64,000 bases of DNA. It comes from Mycobacterium sp. OAS707 (GTDB lineage Bacteria; Actinomycetota; Actinomycetes; Mycobacteriales; Mycobacteriaceae). A program made the position numbers and the translations under genes. Where the stretch lies: contig NZ_JADBDS010000001.1 in assembly GCF_014873705.1 (NCBI RefSeq), forward strand, positions 310,001 to 374,000. Direction: 5' to 3'. How positions within the stretch are numbered: position 1 is the first letter of the stretch; each line of letters opens with the position of its first letter. Below the pieces are notes generated by a model, which was given only the letters and a program-made list of their open reading frames with translations, was not told the origin of the DNA and did not search any database. Below, in pieces: positions 50,217 through 58,283 of the stretch.

Positions 50217-50627
50217 CTACCCGCCGACGAAGGTCAGCCGCACCTGGCGTTCGCGATTGTCCCTGTTCAGATCGACCAGCACGACACTTTGCCACGTGCC
50301 GAGCAGCGGTTCGCCGTCCTCGACCGGCACGGTGATCGACGGTGCGACGATGGCCGGCAGCACATGGTCGGCGCCGTGGCCGGGCGACCCGTGCGCGTGG
50401 CGGTAGCGGTCGTCCCTCGGCAGCAGGCGCTCGAGCGTGTCCACCAGGTCGTCGTCGGAACCCGCGCCGGTTTCGATGATCGCCACGCCAGCGGTGGCGT
50501 GCGGCACGAAGACATTGCACAACCCGTCGCCGTGCCCGCCGCAGAACGAGCGCACCGCGTCGGTCAGGTCGACGATCCGCTGGCGCGATGTGTCGATATC
50601 GAGCACGTGGGACTTGTCTGTGGCCAC
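50217..50627 (-). CDS. YjbQ/UPF0047 family protein
   Basis: 136 aa. Beta-barrel family reported to have secondary thiamine-phosphate synthase activity; biological role unclear. NVFVPHATAGVAIIETGAGSDDDLVDTLERLLP and the HGSPGHGADHVLPAIVAPS block (several His) are the signature. GTG 50627 gives near-identical length to Rv2556c and has a perfect leaderless -10; longer frames lack any ribosome site. Confidence 0.92.
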   Translation of the reverse strand: MATDKSHVLDIDTSRQRIVDLTDAVRSFCGGHGDGLCNVFVPHATAGVAIIETGAGSDDDLVDTLERLLPRDDRYRHAHGSPGHGADHVLPAIVAPSITVPVEDGEPLLGTWQSVVLVDLNRDNRERQVRLTFVGG

Positions 50628-50640
50628 GTTCCCCAGGGTA
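50628..50640 (-). promoter_or_regulatory. Leaderless promoter of the YjbQ-family gene
   Basis: On the minus strand TACCCT (50635-50640), then 7 nt, then GTG 50627. This matches TANNNT at leaderless spacing. Confidence 0.6.
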
Positions 50641-50780
50641 CGGATCATCAAGTTGCGAACCGAAATACGCCCGTTTGCAAAGCGAAACATCCATTGAATC
50701 CCCTGCTTGGCGGGCGCAAGCTGAGGTTTGGTCCGGTGGCGTCGCCGGGGCGCCGCCCTAACACCAACCGGGGGTGGATC

Positions 50781-51404
50781 GTGCACGCACGCACAACCAC
50801 AATTCAGGCGCAAACCGCATCGATCGACGACGGCGTTGCCTATATGCGCGATCAGGTGATGCCCGAACTCGAGAACATCGACGGGTATGTCGGCATCTCG
50901 CTATTGGTCAACCGCGAGTCCGGCCGCTGCATCATCACCGCTGCGTACGAGTCGGACGACGCGATGCGCGATTCGGCCGATAAGGCGAAGCAGCTCCGCA
51001 GCCAAGCGGTCGAGAGGTTCGGCGGTGAGGTCGAAAAGATCGACGAGTGGGAAATCGGGGTACTGCACCGCGACCACCAGTCGACCGACGGCGCCTGTGC
51101 ACGCGTCACGTGGATCAAGGTGCCGCCGGATCAGGCGAACAAAGCACTGGACTTCTACAAGAGCGACGTCCTGCCGTCGCTGGAGGACCTCGAGGGGTTC
51201 TGCAGCGCCAGCATGCTGGTCAACCACACCAGCGGGCGAGCAGTGTCGACGGCGACGTTCGACAGCCGCGACGCGATGGAGCGCAACCGTGAGCAGGCAC
51301 GGGAGCTGCGGGACACCCGGTCCAGGGAGATGGGCGCTGACGTGATCGACGTCGGCGAGTTCGAACTCGCCATCGCCCACCTGCGGGTGCCTGAGATGGC
51401 TTGA
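50781..51404 (+). CDS. Rv2557/Rv2558-like protein with two ABM-type halves
   Basis: 207 aa with internal duplication: residues about 15-95 (YMRDQVMPELENIDGYVGIS, LLVNRESGRCI) and about 115-200 (FYKSDVLPSLEDLEGFCSAS, MLVNHTSGRAV) repeat the same pattern, like a fused pair of dimeric alpha/beta-barrel (ABM-like) units. In M. tuberculosis the two homologues Rv2557 and Rv2558 are adjacent and reported as starvation-induced; here there is a single gene. GTG 50781 is chosen because GGGGGTGG lies just upstream and homology begins there. Function unknown. Confidence 0.88.
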   Translation: MHARTTTIQAQTASIDDGVAYMRDQVMPELENIDGYVGISLLVNRESGRCIITAAYESDDAMRDSADKAKQLRSQAVERFGGEVEKIDEWEIGVLHRDHQSTDGACARVTWIKVPPDQANKALDFYKSDVLPSLEDLEGFCSASMLVNHTSGRAVSTATFDSRDAMERNREQARELRDTRSREMGADVIDVGEFELAIAHLRVPEMA

Positions 51405-51429
51405 CTCTCGCGTGCCGTTTGACGCACGC

Positions 51430-51455
51430 GTTTATTGACGCCGACGCAGGGGTAT
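51430..51455 (+). promoter_or_regulatory. SigF-like promoter
   Basis: GTTT (51430-51433), 16 nt, then GGGTAT (51450-51455) exactly match the mycobacterial SigF consensus GTTT-N15-17-GGGTAT. The start codon of the stress membrane protein lies 33 bp downstream, with its own ribosome site. Confidence 0.7.
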
Positions 51456-51487
51456 GTCACCTCCAGCCCACACAGCTTGGAGGAACA

Positions 51488-51796
51488 ATGACTATCACCG
51501 GTGTAATCACCGCAATTTTGATCGGCATCGTCGTCGGCGCCCTGGGGCGGCTCATGGTCCCCGGGAGGCAGCCGATCGGATGGCTCGTGACGATCGTCGT
51601 CGGCATCGTGTCCGCCTTCATCGGCACGGCAATCGCCCGCGCGCTCGGCATTCCGACCGCAACCGCAGGCATCGACTGGCTCGAGCTTTTGTGCCAGGTG
51701 GTCGTCGCAGCCATCGGCGTCGCGCTCGTGTCGGCATTGATGGGCCGTCGGCGTACCGGCCTGATGGGTGGCAGGCGTTCCGGTCTAATGCGCTAG
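51488..51796 (+). CDS. GlsB/YeaQ/YmgE-family stress membrane protein
   Basis: 102 aa. Three hydrophobic helices separated by short Gly-rich turns (GIVVGALGRLMVPGRQPIGW, then IVVGIVSAFIGTAIA) and a basic C-terminus RRRTGLMGGRRSGLMR. The family (transglycosylase-associated protein) is stress-induced in many bacteria, molecular role unclear. ATG 51488 follows TTGGAGGA. A SigF-like promoter precedes it and a hairpin terminator follows. Confidence 0.9.
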   Translation: MTITGVITAILIGIVVGALGRLMVPGRQPIGWLVTIVVGIVSAFIGTAIARALGIPTATAGIDWLELLCQVVVAAIGVALVSALMGRRRTGLMGGRRSGLMR

Positions 51797-51810
51797 CCCC
51801 CATCCCCCGA

Positions 51811-51844
51811 CGATCCCGGCCTGGCCCCCGACCGGCCGGGATCG
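51811..51844. terminator. Bidirectional hairpin terminator
   Basis: Perfect 11-bp arms CGATCCCGGCC and GGCCGGGATCG around a 12-nt loop, lying between the convergent stress membrane protein and VOC genes. No long U-tract follows, as is usual in mycobacteria. Confidence 0.75.
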
Positions 51845-51845
51845 T

Positions 51846-52244
51846 TCATGTCCGCGGCAGCAGTGGCTTGTCCGCCCGCTCCTTGATCTGCTGCACCACC
51901 CAGGCGTTGCCGTCGGGGTCGTTGAACCCGAAAAGCGTTCCGCCGTCGCGTTCGTCGATCACTTCGATGTCACCGGCGGCAACTCCACGTTCGACGAGTT
52001 CGCCACGTGCGCTGTACGCGTCGGCCACTACGAGTTGCAGGCCCCGAAGTGATCCAGGCGTCATCGGTGGTGGTTCACTGAGCACGATCGAACACCCGGA
52101 CCCGGGCGGCGTCAGCTGGGCGAAGCGCTGGTCACCGGCCCGCGTGTCGTGGTCGAGTCGGAAGCCCAGCTTGTCGCGGTAGAACTCGATGGCCCGGTCG
52201 ACATCGGCGACCGGAACCACCACGACCTCGAGTGTCCAGTCCAT
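51846..52244 (-). CDS. VOC-family (glyoxalase/bleomycin resistance-like) protein
   Basis: 132 aa, two beta-alpha-beta-beta-beta modules: VPVADVDRAIEFYRDKLGFRLDHD at the N-terminus and a C-terminal FGFNDPDGNAWVVQQ with the metal-ligand region. ATG 52244 is set by its overlap with the SRPBCC stop (TGATG). Substrate unknown; it belongs to an ArsR-SRPBCC-VOC operon. Confidence 0.9.
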   Translation of the reverse strand: MDWTLEVVVVPVADVDRAIEFYRDKLGFRLDHDTRAGDQRFAQLTPPGSGCSIVLSEPPPMTPGSLRGLQLVVADAYSARGELVERGVAAGDIEVIDERDGGTLFGFNDPDGNAWVVQQIKERADKPLLPRT

Positions 52245-52717
52245 CAGAGCGTCTTGAGCAATTCGTCGAGCTTTTCGTAGCCCTCTGTCATGCCGCCCTC
52301 CATGCCCGACGACAGCAGCCCGTCGCGCGCCTCGACGGTCGGGCAGATCGACCGTCCGCGCAGCCGGCTGCGACCGCCGCCGAGGTCTTCGAACCACATG
52401 TATTCGATGTTCACCATGTCCGGGGCGCCCTCGAATTCAAAAGTCTGGATGATGAATTCGTTGTCCCGGACCTTGTGGAACACACCGTTGAAAGCGAACT
52501 CACCGCGATCGGCCTTGTGCACGTAGCGGTAGCCGCCACCCGTCTTGAACTCCCAATGCTCGATCGTCATCTCGAGATCGCGCGGACCGAGCCACTGCCT
52601 GACCAGTTCGGGCTCGGCATGGGCGCGGAACAGCGCCTCGACCGGAGCGTCGAACTCGCGGGTGAATTCCATGGCCAGCGTGTCGACCGGGGCGTTGAGG
52701 TTGAGCGCGTTCGTCAT
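52244..52717 (-). CDS. SRPBCC (AHSA1-like) protein
   Basis: 157 aa START-like fold with a ligand cavity: FTREFDAPVEALFRAHAEPELVRQWLGP at the N-terminus and MEGGMTEGYEKLDELL at the C-terminal helix are typical of activator of Hsp90-like SRPBCC proteins. ATG 52717 overlaps the ArsR stop (ATGA). ArsR-SRPBCC pairs are common in actinobacteria; the ligand is unknown. Confidence 0.9.
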   Translation of the reverse strand: MTNALNLNAPVDTLAMEFTREFDAPVEALFRAHAEPELVRQWLGPRDLEMTIEHWEFKTGGGYRYVHKADRGEFAFNGVFHKVRDNEFIIQTFEFEGAPDMVNIEYMWFEDLGGGRSRLRGRSICPTVEARDGLLSSGMEGGMTEGYEKLDELLKTL

Positions 52718-53076
52718 TTGTCGGTTCCTTTCTGGTGTGGGTCGGTCATCGCCGCCAGCAGGGCATCGAGCTGGCGGTAGCTGCGTTCGGCGTCGAGCCG
52801 GTAGCGGTCGATCCATGCGGTCAGCCGCTCGAGTGCGGCCGCATCGAGATGCACGGGTCTGCGCTGCGCGTCGCGGGTCCTGGTGACCAGCCCCGCCTGC
52901 TCGAGCACCTGAATGTGTTTGGACACTGCCTGTTTCGTGATGTCGAACGGCTCGGCCAGCTCGTTGACCGTGGCCGGTCCGCGGGACAGCCGTGCAACGA
53001 TCGCGCGCCGAACCGGGTCGGCCAACGCCATGAAGGCACGGTCCAGCGAGCCGTCTGCGTCGCCATCACTCCCCAA
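52714..53076 (-). CDS. ArsR-family winged-helix regulator
   Basis: 120 aa. ALADPVRRAIVARLSRGPATVNELAEPFDITKQAVSKHIQVLE is a complete ArsR winged helix; no metal-binding Cys pair is seen, so it is probably not a metal sensor. The TTG at 53076 is used because TAAGGT lies 6 nt before it; an internal ATG at 53031 would cut the first helix. It likely regulates its own operon with SRPBCC and VOC genes. Confidence 0.87.
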   Translation of the reverse strand: MGSDGDADGSLDRAFMALADPVRRAIVARLSRGPATVNELAEPFDITKQAVSKHIQVLEQAGLVTRTRDAQRRPVHLDAAALERLTAWIDRYRLDAERSYRQLDALLAAMTDPHQKGTDK

Positions 53077-53163
53077 TTATCAACCTTATGTTTGATCAAT
53101 GATTTGATTGAATACCAACGTAGAAGGGTTTACCAGGGCTGTCAAGGGTCAGATTCGAACCGC

Positions 53164-54492
53164 TCAGCGCTTCTTGCGGATGATGGCCCGCAACTTGTCC
53201 AGCCGGGTCGCAATCTCCCGTTCTGCGCCATGGTTGGTCGGCCGGTAGTAGTCGACGCCGACCAACTCGTCAGGCGGATACTGTTGCGGCACAACACCAT
53301 CCGGGTCGTCATGGCTGTACTTGTAGCCGATGGCGTTGCCCAGTTTGGCCGCGCCGGAGTAATGTCCGTCGCGCAGATGAGCGGGAACCAGCCCGGCCTT
53401 ACCTTCGCGAATGTCGCTCATCGCGGCGCCCAGTGCAGTGGTGACCGCGTTCGACTTCGGCGCGGTAGCCAGGTGCACGGTGGCGTGGGCAAGCGTGAGC
53501 TGCGCCTCCGGCATGCCGATCAGCTGTACTGTCTGCGCCGCGGCGACCGCCGTCTGCAGCGCGGTCGGATCGGCCATGCCGATGTCCTCACTGGCCAGAA
53601 TCATCAGCCGGCGGGCCACGAACCGTGGGTCCTCCCCCGCCACCAGCATTCGCGCGAGGTAATGCAGGGCGGCGTCGACGTCGGAGCCACGCACCGACTT
53701 GATGAACGCACTGACCACGTCGTAGTGCTGGTCGCCGTCGCGGTCGTAGCGCACGGCGGCCTTGTCCAGCGACTGCTCGATGGTCGCAACCGTCACCTGC
53801 TCGCCCGATTCGGCCGCCACCTCCAGCGCGGTCAGCGCGCGCCGGGCATCACCGCTGGAGAGTTGCACCAGTAGGTCGACGGCGTCCTCGGTCACATCCA
53901 CCTGGCCACCCAGGCCGCGAGGGTCGTCGATGGCGCGGCGCACCACCGCCCGCACGGCGTCGGCGTCGAGCGGTTGCAATTGCAGGATCAGCGACCGCGA
54001 CAGCAGTGGTGCGACCACCGAGAACGACGGGTTCTCGGTGGTGGCCGCGACCAGCAGCACTATCCGGTTCTCGACGGCCGAGAGCAACGCGTCCTGCTGG
54101 GTCTTGGAGAACCGGTGCACCTCGTCGATGAACAACACCGTCTGTTCACCGTGTACGGCGGCGCGCCGGGCGATATCGATGACCGCGCGGACCTCCTTGA
54201 CGCCCGCCGACAGCGCCGACAGCGCCTCGAAGCGACGGCCGGTGGCCTGCGAAATCAGCGACGCCAGCGTGGTCTTTCCGGTGCCCGGCGGCCCGTAGAG
54301 GATGACCGACGCCGCGCCGGAGCCCTCGACGAGGCGGCGCAACGGGGAGTTCGGCTTGAGCAGGTGATCCTGGCCGACCACCTCATCGAGCGTGGCCGGC
54401 CGCATCTTGACCGCCAGCGGGGCCGATGCGCCGACAGGTCCGCCCGCGGGTGCACTCGGCTCACCGGGGACGTCGAACAGACCGTCGGACAC
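53164..54492 (-). CDS. rarA: Replication-associated recombination protein A
   Basis: 442 aa AAA+ ATPase (MgsA/RarA, Rv2559c). Walker [10 protein letters not shown], Walker [11 protein letters not shown], sensor [10 protein letters not shown], and a C-terminal tetramerisation part with [10 protein letters not shown]. It works at stalled replication forks with SSB. GTG start at 54492; the cupin gene diverges from it 40 bp away. Confidence 0.95.
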   Translation of the reverse strand: MSDGLFDVPGEPSAPAGGPVGASAPLAVKMRPATLDEVVGQDHLLKPNSPLRRLVEGSGAASVILYGPPGTGKTTLASLISQATGRRFEALSALSAGVKEVRAVIDIARRAAVHGEQTVLFIDEVHRFSKTQQDALLSAVENRIVLLVAATTENPSFSVVAPLLSRSLILQLQPLDADAVRAVVRRAIDDPRGLGGQVDVTEDAVDLLVQLSSGDARRALTALEVAAESGEQVTVATIEQSLDKAAVRYDRDGDQHYDVVSAFIKSVRGSDVDAALHYLARMLVAGEDPRFVARRLMILASEDIGMADPTALQTAVAAAQTVQLIGMPEAQLTLAHATVHLATAPKSNAVTTALGAAMSDIREGKAGLVPAHLRDGHYSGAAKLGNAIGYKYSHDDPDGVVPQQYPPDELVGVDYYRPTNHGAEREIATRLDKLRAIIRKKR

Positions 54493-54520
54493 CGTTCAGG
54501 AATACCACGGGAAGCGGACA

Positions 54521-54532
54521 TACTCTCGAATC
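54521..54532 (+). promoter_or_regulatory. Leaderless promoter of the cupin gene
   Basis: TACTCT (54521-54526) followed by 6 nt and GTG 54533. No ribosome site is present. A less perfect box (TATTCC on the minus strand, 54499-54504) serves the divergent rarA. Confidence 0.5.
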
Positions 54533-54928
54533 GTGATAGCCAAACCCGTCAATCTCACCGAGGCGCTTGGTTCGTTCGCCGACATCTACAGCCCGCGAAT
54601 CGTCGCCCAGGTCAATGATTACGACGTCCGAATCGCCCACACGGAGGGCGAGCACGTCTGGCACGTCCACGAAGACACCGACGAATTCTTCCTCGTACTC
54701 GACGGCGAGTTCCACGTCGCGGTGCGGGACGCCGACGGTGTCGAAGCCACCGTCGTGCTGCGCAAGGGCGACACGTATGTCGTGCCGAAGGGCACCGAGC
54801 ACAAGCCGTCGTCGCCGGGCGGCTCCATCCTCATGTTCGAGCCTCGCGGCACCTCGACGACCGGCGATCGGCACGAGGGTGAGATACCCGACCATGTCGA
54901 CAGCACGACAGGCCACACGCTGGCTTAA
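54533..54928 (+). CDS. Small cupin-domain protein
   Basis: 131 aa single cupin barrel. Metal-binding pattern HVWHVHEDTDEFFLVLDGEF (His, His, Glu) and a second motif VVPKGTEHKP (His). GTG 54533 is chosen over the longer frame because a leaderless -10 box precedes it and the cupin fold starts there. Four bases overlap the convergent DUF3097 gene. Substrate unknown. Confidence 0.87.
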   Translation: MIAKPVNLTEALGSFADIYSPRIVAQVNDYDVRIAHTEGEHVWHVHEDTDEFFLVLDGEFHVAVRDADGVEATVVLRKGDTYVVPKGTEHKPSSPGGSILMFEPRGTSTTGDRHEGEIPDHVDSTTGHTLA

Positions 54929-55755
54929 GCGCCGGCGGTCACGAAGTCGATCAGCTCCTCGACCCGACCGATGAGCGCCGGCTCCAGATCGTTCCAGTCG
55001 CGCACCCTGCCCCGAATCCGCTGCCACGCGTTGGCGGTGTCGGCCTGCTGTGTGTGGGGCCAGCCCAGCGCCTTGCAGACACCCTTCTTCCAGTCGGTGC
55101 CGCGCGGCACCACCGGCCACGACGAGATGCCCAGGCGCGCCGGCTTCACCGCCTGCCAGATGTCGATGAACGGATGACCGACGACCAGGGTGTGCTCCCC
55201 GCCGGGTCCGCGGCGTACCGCTTCAGCGATCCGGGCCTCTTTCGAGCCTGCCACCAGGTGGTCGACGAGCACGCCGAGACGGCGGCCGGAGGCTGGCTGA
55301 AACTCGTCGACGATGCCGACGAGATCGTCGACACCACCGAGGTATTCGACGACAACGCCCTCGACGCGCAAGTCGTCGCCCCACACCTGCTCGACCAGTT
55401 CGGCGTCGTGCCTGCCCTCGACGTAGATCCGGCTGGCCAGCGCGACCCTCGCCTTGGCCTGCACCGCCACCGAGCCCGACGCGGTGCGTGCAGGAGCCGT
55501 CGGCGCCGAACGCTTTGGCGCGGTGAGGATCACCGGTTTCCCGTCGACCAGATAGCCCGGTCCGATCGGGAACGGCTTGCGTCGCCCATGCCGATCCTCG
55601 AGTTCCATCCGGCCGTATTCGACACGCACCACCGCGCCGACGTAGCCGGTCTGAGCGTCCTCGACGACCATGCCCATCTCCACCGCTTGTTCGGTAGAGC
55701 GGGGCCTTCGGTTCGGGTTGTTTGCGAGTACATCGGAGCCATAGCGATCAGCCAC
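54925..55755 (-). CDS. DUF3097 family protein
   Basis: 276 aa. N-terminal small beta domain (MGMVVEDAQTGYVGAVVRVE), then a region resembling a Toprim-type fold: RIYVEGRHDAELVEQVWGDDLR, LGVLVDHLVAGSKE (acidic residues) and VGHPFIDIWQAVKP. Conserved in actinobacteria, function unknown; Toprim resemblance is my reading. GTG start at 55755 with a TACGAT box 6 nt upstream. Confidence 0.87.
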   Translation of the reverse strand: MADRYGSDVLANNPNRRPRSTEQAVEMGMVVEDAQTGYVGAVVRVEYGRMELEDRHGRRKPFPIGPGYLVDGKPVILTAPKRSAPTAPARTASGSVAVQAKARVALASRIYVEGRHDAELVEQVWGDDLRVEGVVVEYLGGVDDLVGIVDEFQPASGRRLGVLVDHLVAGSKEARIAEAVRRGPGGEHTLVVGHPFIDIWQAVKPARLGISSWPVVPRGTDWKKGVCKALGWPHTQQADTANAWQRIRGRVRDWNDLEPALIGRVEELIDFVTAGA

Positions 55756-55778
55756 CGGGCGATCGTAGGGTCAGACGC
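55756..55778. promoter_or_regulatory. Overlapping divergent leaderless promoters
   Basis: Only 23 bp lie between two divergent GTG starts. TAGGGT (55766-55771) is 7 nt before GTG 55779 on the plus strand; TACGAT (55762-55767, minus strand) is 6 nt before GTG 55755. The two -10 boxes share two base pairs, so the promoters should compete. Confidence 0.6.
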
Positions 55779-56357
55779 GTGCTGCTCAACCGCGACACGG
55801 CCGAAGGCATTGCTAACGGAGACATCACACTCGTCCTGCGGCGGTGGGACGCCCCGCGCGCCAAGGCCGGTGGCACCCAGCGCACCGTGGCAGGCACCAT
55901 CCGCATCGACGAGGTTGCCGAGCATCCGGCGAAATACCGGGTGACCGCCGCACAGGCGCGCGCCGCAGGGTACCCGGACGCGAAGTCCGTGCAGAAGGAC
56001 CTCGACCGCCGCCCGGCCAAACACACCTACCTGATCGCGGTGTCTTATCTGGCTCCAGACGAGCGACCCGATCTGGCCGCCGACGACCGGCTCTCAGAGG
56101 CCGACGTCGACGCGATCGCCGCCCGCCTGGCCCGCTGGGATGCCGCGGCCGAATCCCCTTGGACGCGAGAATATCTGGAGATGATTGGCGCGAACGAGGC
56201 GGTGCGGGCGCCGGATCTGGCCGCCCGCGTCGGCCTGGATGTGCCTCGCTTCAAGCGCCGCGTACGTCAGCTCAAGGGACTGGGCCTGACGATCAGCCTC
56301 GACGTGGGATATCGACTATCGCCGCGCGGAAAGGCATTCCTATGCGGCTTGCTCTGA
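55779..56357 (+). CDS. ASCH-like protein with C-terminal winged-helix-like part
   Basis: 192 aa, soluble. Residues 1-100 (GDITLVLRRWDAPRAKAGGTQRT, GTIRIDEVAEH) look like an ASCH/PUA-type nucleic-acid-binding barrel. The C-terminal 60 residues (APDLAARVGLDVPRFKRRV, LKGLGLTISLDVGYRLSPRG) read as a winged helix. GTG 55779 is fixed by a leaderless -10. Its last 16 bp overlap the isomerase gene. Function unknown; RNA or DNA binding is inferred. Confidence 0.8.
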   Translation: MLLNRDTAEGIANGDITLVLRRWDAPRAKAGGTQRTVAGTIRIDEVAEHPAKYRVTAAQARAAGYPDAKSVQKDLDRRPAKHTYLIAVSYLAPDERPDLAADDRLSEADVDAIAARLARWDAAAESPWTREYLEMIGANEAVRAPDLAARVGLDVPRFKRRVRQLKGLGLTISLDVGYRLSPRGKAFLCGLL

Positions 56358-57094
56358 CCCCCGACGGCAAGTGGGACGTCGCGACGGCCGACCTCGTGTC
56401 GGCGGCGAGCGCGGCGGGGTTCGGCGCAGTGGGGATCAACGTCGAGAAGGTCGACGCCTGGGCCGTCGAGGCGTACGCCGCCGCCGGCGTGCGTTGCCAC
56501 GAGCTGCTCGCCTTCATCGTCGGCGACGACGAGTCCGCCATGATGGCAAGCGCCGAGCAGCTGGCCGACCGTGCGCAGGCGATCGGCGCGGAGTGGGTGC
56601 TCACGGTATTCACCCACAGGGTGCCTCCCAAGCGAATTCAGCGCTGCGCCAAGCTGTTCGACGATGCCGGGGCAGGTCTCGCAGTGGAATACACACCGCT
56701 CGGTGCGATTCCGACGATCAGCGACGGCATGGAGTACGTACGGGCTGCGAGCCAGACCGCGCGGGCTGGCCTGATGATCGACTCCTGGCACTTCTGCTTC
56801 AGCTCCAACACGTGGGAGGACCTGGCCACGGTGCCGCTGGACGACATCGCCTATCTGCAGTTCACCGACGCGCTGGAACCCGAGTTTCGCGAGCGGATGA
56901 TCCGCGAGAGCCTGCATCGTCGCGCCGTGCCCGGCGAAGGCATACTTGAGTTGACTCGTTTCGCCGCAACATTTCTCGACCAGGGCTTCGACGGCACCGT
57001 CAGCGTCGAGGTGCTCAGCGCGGCGCTGCGGCAGCTACCCGTCGCCGAGCTAGTCGCGCGGCTGTACGCCACCACCGCGGGGTACTGGACCTGA
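56342..57094 (+). CDS. Sugar phosphate isomerase/epimerase-like TIM barrel
   Basis: 250 aa of the xylose isomerase-like (AP endonuclease 2/IolE) fold. AVEYTPLGAIPTI, MIDSWHFCFS (His), YLQFTDALEPE and FDGTVSVEVLS supply the metal-ligand positions Glu, Asp/His, Asp and Glu. ATG 56342 lies within the end of the upstream gene, so it is coupled. Substrate unknown. Confidence 0.88.
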   Translation: MRLALTPDGKWDVATADLVSAASAAGFGAVGINVEKVDAWAVEAYAAAGVRCHELLAFIVGDDESAMMASAEQLADRAQAIGAEWVLTVFTHRVPPKRIQRCAKLFDDAGAGLAVEYTPLGAIPTISDGMEYVRAASQTARAGLMIDSWHFCFSSNTWEDLATVPLDDIAYLQFTDALEPEFRERMIRESLHRRAVPGEGILELTRFAATFLDQGFDGTVSVEVLSAALRQLPVAELVARLYATTAGYWT

Positions 57095-57113
57095 ACGCCC
57101 AACCTCTACTACC

Positions 57114-57174
57114 GCGAGCGTGCGTGTCTGCACGCAGACACGCCGCCAATTGTGAGCATTTCGCGCACGCTCGC
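57114..57174 (+). repeat. Dispersed palindromic element, copy D
   Basis: 61 bp, GCGAGCGTGCGTG at the left and CGCACGCTCGC at the right, with GTCTGCACGCAGACACGCCG between. Forward orientation, preceded by CTACC as in copy B. Confidence 0.8.
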
Positions 57175-57181
57175 GGGCGTC

Positions 57182-57240
57182 GATAGTGCGCGAGGTGCAC
57201 GCGTTTTGCCGCGTGTCGACGTGCAGACACGCACGCTCGC
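57182..57240 (-). repeat. Dispersed palindromic element, copy E
   Basis: About 59 bp in reverse orientation: the right end GCAGACACGCACGCTCGC with GCGTGTCGACGT matches the core of the other copies, while the left arm (AGTGCGCGAGG) is degenerate. D and E stand head to head 7 bp apart and their outer ends, CTACCGCGAG and CTCGCGGTAG, are exact complements. Confidence 0.75.
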
Positions 57241-57257
57241 GGTAGTTAGCGCGGCGG

Positions 57258-58283
57258 TTACGTGGTGGTTTCCTCGATCACCGTGTGGATGAACCGCATC
57301 TTGTCGAGGACCGGCGGCGGCAGCACGAACGGATACAAATCCTCCCGACCCATCGACCGGTTGATCATGTTGAGTGCCCACGCCAGCGGCAGCCACATAT
57401 CGATGATCGCGTCGAATCCGCTGGGGCCCAATACCCGTCGCTCGAAGGTCGCGGCGGCGGCAGCAAAGCCGAACGCGGCGGACGTATCAAGCGTGTCGCG
57501 GATGTGCAGATAGTGTGCGAAGGTCTCGGCCCAGTCCTCGGCGGGATGCATGGTGGCATAAGACGACACGTAGTCGTCCTCCCAGCCCGCAGGCGCACCC
57601 TCTTTGTAATGCCGGTCCAGCGCCGCCTGATAGTCAGCATCGGGATCGCCGTACAGTTCGCGGAACTGCTTCGAATACTGCTCCGACGGCTCGACCAGTC
57701 GGTAGAAGTAGTAGTGCCCGATCTCGTGCCGGAAATGCCCGAGCAGTGTGCGGTAGGGCTCGGCCATCGCGACACGCAACTGCTCGCGGTGCACGTCGTC
57801 ACCTTCGGCCAGGTCGAGCGTGATCACGCCGTTGTGATGGCCGGTGAACACCTTCTCCTGCTCACTGGACAGCAGGTCGAACGCCAACCCGAACTGCGGG
57901 TCCTCGTCGCGGCCGACGATCGGCAGCTTCAGTTCGATGAGCTCGGCGATCAGCCGACGTTTCGCCTTCTCGGCGGCTGCGAACGCGGCCAGCGCCGTCG
58001 TGTCGCTGTCGTTGGGACGGGTGCGGGTGAGTACGCACGACGCACACAGCCGCGCGACGGGGCCCTTCTCCACGAGCCAATTGCATTCCGCCAGGTGAAG
58101 ATTCGCGCACAACTGGTAGTCGGCGGCGTCGACGGCACCGCCGTGGTCACTCGCTTCACCGCGTGCGATCACCAGCAGCGCCATGTCCGGCAGCGAGAAG
58201 CCAAGGGCGCTACCGCAATTCAGGCACACTGAATTCTCGAAGGCCAGATGCTGGCCGCAGTTGGGGCAGAGGAAGTCACGCAC
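57258..58283 (-). CDS. Putative zinc-binding metallopeptidase (Rv2568c-like)
   Basis: 341 aa. N-terminal zinc ribbon with Cys6, Cys9, Cys20 and Cys23 (CPNC and CLNC), then a gluzincin-like domain with HEIGH at 186-190. GTG 58283 is chosen over ATG 58301 because homologues begin with a short run before CP-C; it overlaps the transglutaminase stop by 8 bp. Last gene of the DUF2126-ATP-grasp-transglutaminase cluster. Protease activity has not been shown to my knowledge. Confidence 0.88.
   Translation of the reverse strand: MRDFLCPNCGQHLAFENSVCLNCGSALGFSLPDMALLVIARGEASDHGGAVDAADYQLCANLHLAECNWLVEKGPVARLCASCVLTRTRPNDSDTTALAAFAAAEKAKRRLIAELIELKLPIVGRDEDPQFGLAFDLLSSEQEKVFTGHHNGVITLDLAEGDDVHREQLRVAMAEPYRTLLGHFRHEIGHYYFYRLVEPSEQYSKQFRELYGDPDADYQAALDRHYKEGAPAGWEDDYVSSYATMHPAEDWAETFAHYLHIRDTLDTSAAFGFAAAAATFERRVLGPSGFDAIIDMWLPLAWALNMINRSMGREDLYPFVLPPPVLDKMRFIHTVIEETTT

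Noticed and set aside
50208..50780. N-terminal extension of the Rv2557-like gene giving 398 aa
   Set aside because: The extension runs antisense through the YjbQ gene; GTG 50781 with GGGGGTGG upstream fits homologue length.
53145..53165. GGTTCGAATCTGACC-like sequence resembling a tRNA T-arm just after rarA (minus strand)
   Set aside because: No acceptor, D-arm or anticodon arm can be placed around it; the bases before it are rarA coding sequence.
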